Origin: Tubiluchus corallicola
Lineage: Eukaryota > Priapulida > Priapulimorpha > Priapulimorphida > Tubiluchidae
Reading direction: 5' to 3'
Length of the DNA stretch: 60,000 nucleotides
Assembly (NCBI GenBank): GCA_030141605.1
Contig: JAQGDQ010000221.1
Location: 141,501 to 201,500, forward strand
Part shown: one piece after another, positions 36,530 to 46,750 of the stretch
Numbering within the stretch: position 1 is the stretch's first letter
Layout of the letters: each line of letters starts with the position of its first letter
Notes under the pieces: generated by a model
Databases searched by the model: none
Told to the model about the DNA's origin: nothing
The model's input: the letters and a program-made list of their open reading frames with translations, nothing else
Made by a program: the position numbers and the translations under genes

Positions 36530-38217
36530 CTAAATAAAACCAAGTCAAATACATAGTTAACCAATTCAATACTACTTAATCCATAACTTGATCTATTGTT
36601 GAATTTAACAGGCAATTAACTTGTAGAGGCTAATTACGGCAAAACCTCAATAAGTACGGCGTACATGAAAAAGTTATTACTCTTGAGAACTGACCAATCT
36701 CTACACAGTTACAGGCCTTATGAATCTGTTGCGTTTCAAAGGTCTGAGTGGCGAGGAGTAGATGCTTGACCAGTCAACTAGTTGCCCTGAAACTACTGAC
36801 CTCAATAATTACATAAGTTTCATATGTAAGCGTGCTTTTTACTAGAACTTTATATATATATATGTATGTATCAGTATCAATGTAAGTATATCTGTATATA
36901 CAAGTGCTTTAAACAAGATCAATCAAGAACAGCTAAGGTAACGCATATGGACTAAGACATTTAGATGGTTATATAGACAAAAACAGGCAAAGGTCACAAC
37001 ACAGAAACAATGGCATTAAATTATACGTGGGATACTTTGTACTACTAAAAGTAAAATGTCGAGAAAGGACATACACACATACAACGATTTTAAAACTTGC
37101 TGTTGACACTTGGTGATATTCTGTTGAGGTTAAATAAGAACAAAACAAAAAAAGGTACCAAGGCTGTACAACTGCAATGATAAAAATGTTTATACAGAAA
37201 AGTTTAGAATTGATTGTACTTACACCTTCAAAGCAATAATTATTCTATACAAACCCTTTCATTTACTTGACCACAGATCCAGCATGTAGCTAAAAATAGC
37301 ACTGCATTTGAGACACACACAACGACTACCTGGGAAATCATGGAAATCCCCATGATGTTGTAGCTCGGCTCGCTCCACACATACATGTAACACAGTATCA
37401 CCAGAGTTGCAGATGAACAGATCATGAAAGAAATCGGTCCAAATGCAGCATCAAGTTGGGAGGTTAACTTACACAGTTGTTGATGACGATGACGATATTG
37501 CCTGATGTTGGTAATAAGATTCTTGTCTGACGACATTGCCCCTGTGACGGAATGGAATTCATTTCTTAAAGTTTCTGCTATGGTTAGCAACAATACCGAA
37601 GGTAATTCAGCATCAAACACAAAAAGGGCACAAAGAACAAAGCTGAAGAAAAACGCGGGGATTTTAGTGTAAAAAGGAGCTTCCAAACTTTTGCCCAGCA
37701 TATCAAAGACGAAAGTGTTAGAGCACAAAAGTGCAATACCTATAGAATTGAGAAAAGTCAGGATACAGTTTCTTTTGCAAGTTCTAGATAGTGTTTTCTT
37801 GGTTTGAAAGTCTTGTTTCGTAATATAAACATGGAAATCCTTCAGCAACATCTGAAATTTGTTGCGATGCTTACGAATTGTTGCTAAGGTGATAACGGCC
37901 TGAACGGACAGCAGCATGGTCGGCAAGAACATGATCACCATTGCCAAAGACATGTTGGCTGCAACCATAAAACCAGGAAAAAGCAGTGCCATTGTAGCAT
38001 ACATAAATGTTAAGCCAATAGATGTTGCTTCCAAACACTTATTCCCGGAGCTGAAGTCTCCTATAGTGGAATACGGCCAGATACCAGTGACTTTCATCAT
38101 TACAAGCAATGGTCTCAATGTGGACCAGCAGGAATTTTTCTTGGATTCCAACTTAAGGTTGAATTGAGTTGAATAAGGTGCACCGTGCTCGCCAGACCAA
38201 GCAGTCTTCGAATACAT
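36461..38217 (-). CDS. gustatory-receptor-like seven-transmembrane protein, C-terminus not found
   Basis: Likely a plasma-membrane ligand-gated channel subunit of the insect Gr/GRL (7tm_7) superfamily; the ligand is unknown. Exon 1 runs 38217-37267: ATG, then CWSTLRPLLVMMKVTGIWPY (the N-terminal Gr hallmark, LRPLL...G..P) and six hydrophobic segments, ending ATCWICGQ. Exon 2 is 36529-36461, 23 codons (AEEPVDFLHDVFYEDLDKNE), in phase 0 on both sides with acceptor ttttatttag. The join ICGQ|AEEPVDFLHD fits the conserved TM6-to-TM7 region, and phase-0 introns here are a known hallmark of the superfamily. The TM7 exon with its TYhhhhhQF-type motif was not found between 28179 and 36460. The gene is either longer than seen, split by insertions, or truncated. 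The true start may lie in an upstream exon. Confidence 0.85.
36530..37266 (-). other. intron between receptor exons 1 and 2
   Basis: AT-rich, with a short (TA)n run near 36851-36862. No further exon is visible. Confidence 0.6.
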
Positions 38218-38226
38218 GACGCTCAA

Positions 38227-40270
38227 TGCACCTGATATTGTAAGCTCACCAGGAAATTAAACCGAGACTCGCCGACAAGGAAAACAGAGTGAAACCTTTT
38301 GCTACATGCAATTGGAATGGTATAAAATAGAAGGGATTATATAAAAACATCACCGATATTATGTTTCTGTGGTAGCAGCAAGTTACTTGGATACGATTTT
38401 GGACTAGCATAATGCATTAATTACAAGTTAAAAATCTGTTTGGTCGCTTTATTCCATTACAATAAGCTATACCTTGTTGCACAAAAGCCCAGGCGTTCAT
38501 GGCATTAGTTTTGCTTGCATGATTGAACAGTTCTTTTACCGTCATTTAAATTAACTCTTCCTAACATTATGAAAACACTGCGATTATTTGCATTTTATTC
38601 CGGAATGAATAGTTTATATTTTCTCATTATGCAATGAATACGCGTAGGATGGCAGCATAATTGCGTCCATGGCTACACCTGGCTGTAGCAGTTTTCTACG
38701 CGTATAATTTAATGATTAACCATTTCTATTAAAATTGTAGGGAAATTCGAATGTTTTTACAACAATCCCGTGTAGTCACTCTCTTTATTAGATAGCCTCT
38801 ACTGCTTTAAACCATTTACATTAATTTTACCTGTTCTGATGATGACGATGAGCTTGTGACGATACAAATCTCAGTTATTTGATATTTGGAATTTATTTGG
38901 CATAATGCGTGAAATGAATTCAATATTAAGTATGCCTAAATCAGTTACAAAATAACATCCATCATTACCTAATCCAGCCTTAATTTAAAATGTATAGAAG
39001 TGATGTGTTTTTACCTGCTTTTAATTTATTAAGTCATATTATTTAAAGAGCAAATTTTAAGTTTTCGGTTTTCGGTTTATAGAAACTATAGCCATTTTGG
39101 AGTAATAATAATAATTAATTTAGGATGACTACATACAATCTTAATACTTATTGCAGCGCTATTGCGAAAGTACAAAATTACAGTATTTATTTGTGAGTAA
39201 AATAAACATGTTCTATTAATACAATAACAAAGGTGCTGTCTAGTAAACATGTTACATATTAAACTACACAAGTAATTCATGTTGGTGTATAACTGCCGAT
39301 CAACTTTACCGAGTAACACAATATAAGTATCAAATACCAAAAGTTGTTAGTAAACAACATATAGTTAATGTAAATATATTATGCAATTGCTTTAGTGTGA
39401 TTTGATATTTCTATACTACATATTCGAATACATAGCAAAGTTACACTATCTGAAGCCTTTATAAAGTACAGGTAAATTGTTACTGAAATAAACTTAGACT
39501 GATGTAATAGAGTAGTATTATTGCTTGCTTGCACAGAACCCAACAAATGACGTTGAATCTTGATTGGCAATTTTTAAGTAATAACATTCTGAAACAGTGT
39601 GTTAATTTCTACTAGATTTAATAAGAATTTATTATAAGTGCAAAATATGTATCAGTATTTAGTTCTTAAATATTAATGCTAAGTAAGTCAAGTAATTGCT
39701 TTAATTATTCTATGCTATTGCTATGATATTATATATATATCTATGGTATATATATATATATATATATCATCTTTATTGTAACGAATCTACACGTGTTATA
39801 TATATGTATAATACGTGTAGATTTTCGTTACAATAAAGATAATTATCTTTAATTGACATCATACTACACAATTCAATAGTTCTATTATTGTAATATGCTT
39901 ACTACTGATCTCCGATAGTAAGCTATGTGTTTAGTAAAAGTATTAGACTTTCATCTGTTTTCAAATTTTATTTTCAAATGCAGTCAGTACGAGATGCGCA
40001 AAATTATTCAAGCTGCATCTTCAAATCTGGCCAAGCAGCCGTCTGGTTCTTGTAGATTTTGTCGAACATTTAACTTTCTGCAACACTGAAATAATTCTTC
40101 CAAGCTCAATTTCTTTTGTGAGGTGCGCTTTCGAGCCTAATTAAATAAACAGGTTCTCACACTTTATTAAATCATTAAAGTGTTTTTTTCGAAATATGGG
40201 AGAAATATAAAAGTGATTTCTAACAGAAACACCTTCTACCTTAAAGCTTCGTGTAGTTTTAAGTCGGCTG
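38227..40270. other. AT-rich stretch upstream of the receptor gene
   Basis: No gene is seen. It contains (TA)n at about 39729-39767 and a long hairpin at 39769-39840. The receptor promoter should lie within the first kilobase to the right of 38217, but I recognise no element in it. Confidence 0.5.
39769..39840. repeat. long near-perfect inverted repeat (hairpin)
   Basis: The left arm 39769-39800 (atctttattgtaacga...) and right arm 39807-39840 (...tcgttacaataaagat) pair over about 32 bp, with one 2-base bulge and one mismatch, around a short loop. A (TA)n tract adjoins it on the left. Confidence 0.9.
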
Positions 40271-41285
40271 AGTTATCTAACTAAATTACAACAGGCTCAG
40301 CCAACAAAACTATAATATATAATGTTACTGTACCTCAAAACAAAATTGTAAAAGCTGTCTGCTTTGCTGGTTTCATGGACCATGCAACACCGTATTATAA
40401 TCAACTAATAATTCTAAAAATAACTGATATCTATAACCTAGCAATGGTTAAAATTGTTTTCAAATTCAATAATCATAAGCTACCCAAACTATTTAATGGG
40501 TACTTGAGCGAACCTTCAGCTTTGCATAACTACCAAACGCGCTTTGCATGAAGTAACGCCTACAGTGTCAAGAGATGCAATACAACCAAAGCTCAACGTT
40601 CGCTCAAGTACAAAGGTCCAGGAATTTAGAACTCTATTCCTCAGAAGTTTAAAAACAAATCTCTTAATTACCTTGTGTCAAACTACAAAAACATGATTAT
40701 TTCTCTTTATACCTAGTCTTGGAATTGTTTACACAACTAAAATTTAAACTACTATTTTCCATTCAACTTGAACTCACCAAACCTGGTCCTATGTTGAACT
40801 CACCACCATACATATGAATGGTAAAAACTCACTTATTATACGTGCTGAAGATCTAAACCCTAACTTACAGTGATACTAACCATGAATTTTGCTTTAGAAA
40901 TAGTAATAATGCCATCTTTACATATATTATTGCACTGCTACTTCTGAAATTGTACTTTATGTTAAGTCTATACCCCAATCTCCTGTTAGTCTTAATAACA
41001 TTGTTTTCTTTTCTTTTTTCTGCTAGGTATGCATATTTATGTGTATATGTATATGTATATGTATATGCATATGCCCATAAGTAACCGCATGTATCTAATT
41101 ATCTAATTAGTACTATTATTATAAGTAATTTTACAGCAGATAGAGGCCTCATGACTATCTAGATGCCTTATCGGAAACGTGTTATAAGCAGTACTACCAT
41201 CTAAATGAAAGTTAAGAGGCAAAGCAATTCTCTCTGCGTAAATCTACATATCTGCATGTGCATTGTTTCGAATATCAACATTATA

Positions 41286-41711
41286 TGTTGTGGAAATTGT
41301 AACTGTATATTTTCAGGTGCTGCCATCTATTAACTAATCCTTTTACATTTTACTAGCTAAACTCACCCCTAGTATAATTGTACGGTCCAGTGAATATGCA
41401 TATTCACTGGATCTCTCCCTATTTTACAGTAATGGTTTTTGTGAAGCCAAGTTTGCATAATTACCTATACCTATATATACTTACTGGATTTTACTTTCTA
41501 GTCACTGTCTGTCTGTCTCACTCTCAGTGCAGTGCAGCAGTCGTGATACTCATGTCTAACTGTCAGTGATCAGTGCAGGACACTCTTGTTCTCAGTGTTC
41601 AGTGTAGCAGTCATTCTACATATGTGTATGTAGTCTAATAAACGCTTTCAGTTTTGTGCAGATATGTAGTATAGTGTTTTATTCTTTTTCTACAAAGTGA
41701 TTCATCTACAA
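41286..41711 (+). mobile_element. possible solo LTR
   Basis: It begins TGTTGTGGAAATTG and ends near CATCTACAAC, with a TATA-like tatatatac, an initiator-like tcagt-rich block, and AATAAA at about 41637-41642 near the 3' end. No clear target duplication was found, so the boundaries are tentative. Confidence 0.4.
41386..41411. repeat. perfect 26-bp palindrome
   Basis: Two 13-base arms, TCCAGTGAATATG and its exact complement, meet with no spacer. The centre, atatgcatat, resembles octamer-type homeodomain sites. It lies in the possible solo LTR. Confidence 0.9.
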
Positions 41712-42117
41712 CCTTAAACATGACTTTCACATATGTATTTATTATGTCTTCATGTCCTTGATATATGTTCAAATTTAAACCTAAATCTCAAAAGTTATCT
41801 TATTACACCCACCATTCCTTTCCGCTCCATGTGTAAACTTTATGCTCCATTTATCACACCTTAATCTGAAATCTTCGTCAAGATAAATTGCGCGTATCAC
41901 TAATAGCAACATTACTTACAGGGTGGTTGACTTTGATAACTTTTATTTTTTGGCCACCCTTTCACCAATCACTTGAATATGATTAACTCGGATAATTTAT
42001 TCATTTAATAATCTTGTCACTTTGTATCATACAATCATATTATCGTTTCATGCCCTGTGTTTCTCTTGTAAAAAATGTGATAAATAAAGATGCTTGCTTG
42101 CTTACATACTTACTTAC

Positions 42118-43389
42118 TTAGCCACCGAAATAATAAAACACTGTAAATTCAACTTTTTTGTGAGTGCAAAACGGTTTTGCTAGAGGTTTATTCATTCACG
42201 CCAATTGTGGTAATTTCCATTGTTTGGTTGCCATGACAAAAATGACGAAATAGCTACTAAATGGTTGAAGCTGTTCCAAAGCGCGTTCTAAATGCTGCCT
42301 CATTTAAATCACACTAGAAAGCTTAACCAAACTAGCGGATGCGCAGTTAACAATTTGCAACAAAATGTGAGTTGTTCTGTTTTCTTATCTTTTTCATATT
42401 TAACTGTAAACGTTTCTTATGATTGTTCAATGACGTTGGTAAAAATATTAAAAACTGTATATGTGTGCCTGAAATCAGACAAGGAATGTATTTACCCACT
42501 AAATCATTTCATCAAAGACGCAGCTCGTAGGCGGATCCAGAAGGGGAATAGGGGGTGGGCACCCTTCCACCCTCCTCCCCGATTTTTGCCACGAAAAAAC
42601 AATTTTGTTTCAAAATACATCCATGATGTTGATGTGTGAAGCAAAAACAAGGCGTGTCTTCGATGCACGGCCTTGCTGTCTACTGTTGTAACGCTAAACT
42701 AGTTGAATGCGCATTTCTTACTTATATGAAAAGGGAATCCCTGCCGCCCTCCAGGAAGTTGAGTGCGACTGGCCGAAAGTGATTCGCTGGAATTGAAATT
42801 GTTACTTTGCGCGTTTTTTGGGTAAGTCCACCCTGTGTGGGGTGTAAGAAAGAAATTTTAGTCTTCATTCAATCTGTAGTTTATATATAACCTTCTTAAC
42901 CAAAATGTAAGAAAATCAGTCTTGCCGTCGGTCCAGCTTAGCAAGTCGCAGTTTGAAAATCAGGCCCTATGAATATTAGCTAGAAATCCGATTTGATGAT
43001 TCGTTCTCAGTAGTCAGTCTTACCGGCCAGCTTCTCGAAATTGGAGGAATAATTGCTGTTCTGGTCCTGCTTATTTCATTGTCACATGTGCTCAGTTGCA
43101 GGAAATCGGTGGTAAATTTTTAAAATTTTCTGCCACGGACCTCCCTCTCTGGCTTCCCGCTTCAGTGCTCGAAACACGCATCCACTTCGCGGTCGTATAG
43201 GTATAGCAAACATTCAATTTTTAGCATTCTGGCACCATCCATTTCTAAAAATCTTATATTCGCCCCTGCAACGTCTTCTCTGGCTTCTTCTACCAATACA
43301 AAAAAGTTGGTGCACCATCAGAATAGGCTAACAGGCATGTGATAAAAATATCTTGTAAACTGAATTGCACTCTAATTTTCACCTGTTTA
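42118..43389. other. no gene seen; possible decayed MITE
   Basis: cgtaggcggatccagaag (about 42527) and an approximate inverse, ttcgcccctgc (about 43260), may mark a decayed transposon. The 115-codon frame at 42292-42639 runs into that sequence and is not credible as a gene. Confidence 0.4.
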
Positions 43390-46300
43390 TGTATGTATGT
43401 AGTTTATTGACCAAATCAAACTACATGTATACGTGAACAACGAGGTAAGTGCCACAATCGATACTTTATTGATTTTAATCCAAATGTCACTTTACCCACA
43501 TTTTCTACTCAATGTTACAGCATTTGTTATGCCTACAAGGTACTACTTGAAATTTTTTAAAGAACACAATGGTAAAGCTATAACCGAAATACTTATATGC
43601 AGAAAAGATATTACACCATTTATACAATTTCCTACACATACTAATATTCATTTCATACTGATTAGTAAGTCAGCATAAAAAAGTGGGTTGGCATAAATGC
43701 AGAACAGGATGCATGAACTCAGTAGCAATGCTTTACATACCCGTTGTAGGTAGTTACATATGTTCCTAGGACGCTTTTGTTGAATCATACATTGCAACAA
43801 TTGCACGTAGCATACGACCTCCATATTCGTGCAACGCTAAACAGTTCAGTAATTTCTTTCTGTTTACGCGGTCGGATGCCTTTTCAACGTCAACAAAGAC
43901 TATGAAAAGTTTCCTTTTCATCTCGTCAATCATTAACCTGACGGCTAAGATGCTGTCAGCCTCTTCACAGACCCTTCCCGGTTGTGCCTCTGATTGGTCA
44001 TTTTCAATGCTTGCCCATAACTTCATATGTTGTGCCAGTATACCGTCATATATTTTACAAAAGCCATGAATGATAGTTTTGTGTCGGTAATTATTACAGT
44101 TTGCAACATTTCCCTTCTCAAAAATATAAAACTGTCGTCCTTCATGTTCATCAAGGAGTCCCACTGGTTGCAGCTCCGCTGCGGACCAGCTGAGATGCAA
44201 GGTTTTAATCAGTTTAAAGCAGTAGAACATAATAATTCTGTTAAAATGATACTTAAACTGTCAATACTCTGTCGTTCATCATAATGAGGAACTGGCCTAT
44301 CACTCTCCTGAATCTTTCCATACCTAAGCTTTATAAGCTTGTTCTTCGTTTTCAGAGCTTCAACAGTGTATACGTTCATTAACATATCGATTATTTCTGC
44401 AAGGTGTAGCATATGGAGCCGAATAGCTGTCAAATTAATGGAGACGTGGTTAGATGAATACAGGTTTTCGTTCAACACTTCGAAAGATTCTTTTCCATAG
44501 GATACAGCTGCAAAATCAAGCTGCGAAACCCACCTGTGTTTCATTCTAAAAAATCACAAAACACTTCTTAATGCATACATATTTACCAAGCACAAGTTGT
44601 TGTCTGTACATAACTTAATTAGTTAGTTTTCTACCATGTTTATCGCGCGTTCCATCGGGATTGTGTGCATAGTAGTATGATCCATCTACTTTTAAGATCT
44701 GCCATGTAACCTAAACGACTATTAAAGTCGCAAATGATAACAACCCCTTGTGAAGTTTTGTGGGCTTCAATGCATTTACAAATGACTGCATGTCAAGTAG
44801 ACAGCACATAACAGCCACCAATTCACACATCAGGCACAATTTTAAACATAACCCATATTTAGTAAAATTTTAATAGGCCCAGTTCGGCAATACAGCTTTC
44901 TGATAAATTGTGCTCCACAAACAGAGCTAGACTACCACGATGTCCAGTACCCAGGATAGAGAAGGACAGATAGCAGATGCGGATAGTGAATTAGTGCGGA
45001 TGAGCGGACTGCGACTTTTTAATGCGTAAACCGCGGATTTTACGAAAATGTGCAAGAACCACTAATGTACATTTTCATGTGTTGCAGAAAAAGTTTAAAC
45101 AATTTCAGTTCGTTAAGCATTCCCCTGCTCATTAAAAGCTTGTTACCACGTTAAACGCCTTCTTTTACAATTATAATTATATTACATATATTTATAACAT
45201 CATAATTTTTTACTCGAGCCTATTACGGTTTGTTATGTGGTGTGATGGTACGGAACGCGGAACGCGAATATTCTATTTCCACACAGTCCGTACAGTTGCA
45301 CAAACGAGAAAGTGATAAGCGACATCTCTGACCCAGGGTAAAATGACTTCAGTAAATATAGAAACCCGGTAAATCAAAGTTTATGCTACGTTTAATTTCG
45401 TTAATAAAAACAAAATCAAACGTATTTAGTACATCATTACTTAATAGTTTACATTTAATACCATTTATATTCCATGAACAGATTCGTAACACGTCATTCG
45501 TACTGCATTTACCTCAGACTCTATAAAAAAGATTCTGTAACATTTGCGTTAATAAACAATTAAGTTTCCCCAATTTATCGCTAGCTCGCACCCTACATTT
45601 TCTGACTTCCTGTTTTCTTCTTTCAGTACCCTCCTAAATTCAGCATACTGTCTACGTATTGAATGTGAAACATCCCTATTGACGTACACACACTTTCGCC
45701 ACTCTTCATGCCTTTGTTGTTTCAGTTTTTTACTGCTTTTGAGAAGGCGAGTAATGATTGCTCTATCTTCAAAGGTCACTAACACTGGTCTGGGCCTCAT
45801 GACCTCTGCACTCCCTTCGTCATTTTGTGTTGCCGTATTGCCTATCCTCTTCAATGTGTAACTTTCCGTTTGTCAGCCTAGAATATCTAGCACTTGTCTG
45901 CACATCAGATTATTAGCTTCTTTTTCTACTTTTTCTGTATCCTGGTAATCATTAAGTTAAAGAAGCGAACTCTCTGCTTCCAACCTTTCCAGAAAGTTTT
46001 GCTGATTGCACACAATATCCTTTAAACCACATGCAGCTGCCCAAAGTGTATTGCACCCTGCCTTTTCTAGCTTGACATATACCTCAACTTTTGCTTTATT
46101 AAATTGAATTGTTTGACTAATCTTCTCATCAATTCTCCTCTCGAATTCACTGAATTTTTAAATCTCTTATTTCCGACAATGTCTTACATTGCACAACCTT
46201 CAAACTGCTGATCTGCCTATCATCTGCTAATTCTGTTTCTCCCATTTCAGCCTGGTTGCTAACTGTAGTGGAGTTTCTGCCCTGGGACAGAGACGCATTT

Positions 46301-46425
46301 TGAACACGCGCTTATAACACAAGAAGATATTTCCGAAACCTTGCCTGCATGCAGTATCAGGGTGCTTCTTACGACAATGATAACACGATATGGGCACAAT
46401 TGTTTATTTTGTACACAATAACCGT
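43390..46425 (-). mobile_element. degraded APE-type non-LTR retrotransposon (LINE)
   Basis: Read right to left: an ORF1 region with CYHCRKKHPDTAC near 46400, a coiled coil, and 45854-45549 (RPRPVLVTFEDRAIITRLLK), an L1-ORF1-like segment. Then comes an apurinic endonuclease start near 45500-45350 (RICSWNINGIKCKLL) and, further on, CDFNSRLGY near 44740, the DFN motif. A reverse transcriptase start (44544-43766) follows with the palm segment LFIVFVDVEKASDRVNRKKL. The rest of RT is deleted. The 3' end near 43440-43390 reads atttggtcaataaactac and a (tacata)n tail. The endonuclease is split by a small insertion. Confidence 0.8.
44957..45330. mobile_element. MITE inserted in the LINE endonuclease
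   Basis: The LINE frame breaks between SHFTLG and TGHRGSLALF. The intervening sequence is flanked by ACCCAGGA (44949-44956) and ACCCAGGG (45331-45338), a nearly exact 8-base duplication. The ends share only AGAGA, so the class (hAT?) is inferred from the duplication length. Confidence 0.55.
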
Positions 46426-46750
46426 GCTGCAGGCTATTTAGGCATGGCAAACAGTTACGTTGTAAGGCCATCTATTATATTGTTAAACTGGCAAATCCTG
46501 CCAAATTTATTTTTTGAACTACAAATCCACCAGGATTTTCTTATTTTTGCACAAAAGAACTCACTATCAGTTTTCAAAAATACAGCATTGTATTCTTCGT
46601 TCATTGACGCATACGATTTTTTACATCTAATTTCACTTTGCTGTAATATATTCCACAAAACTATCGGAGACCCTGTAAACACGTATATGCACCACTAGAT
46701 TCACGAATTACTGGATTTACAGTGATGTTTATTTTACGTCTTATTTTCAG

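Larger units (their letters stand above)
40280..42117 (+). mobile_element. LINE 3' end (Jockey/CR1-like) with simple-repeat tail
   Basis: A nearly open frame at 40350-40730 contains TPYYNQLIILKITDIYNLAM, LPKLFNGYLSEPSALHNYQT and KNKSLNYLVSNYKN, matching the C-terminal region of CR1/Jockey ORF2. It ends near 42117 with ataaagatgcttgcttgctt and a taca/ttac tail. A possible solo LTR lies inside (41286-41711). Confidence 0.65.

Noticed and set aside
37916-38167. 83-codon plus-strand frame
   Set aside because: Antisense of the receptor exon, which has clear membrane segments and Gr motifs.
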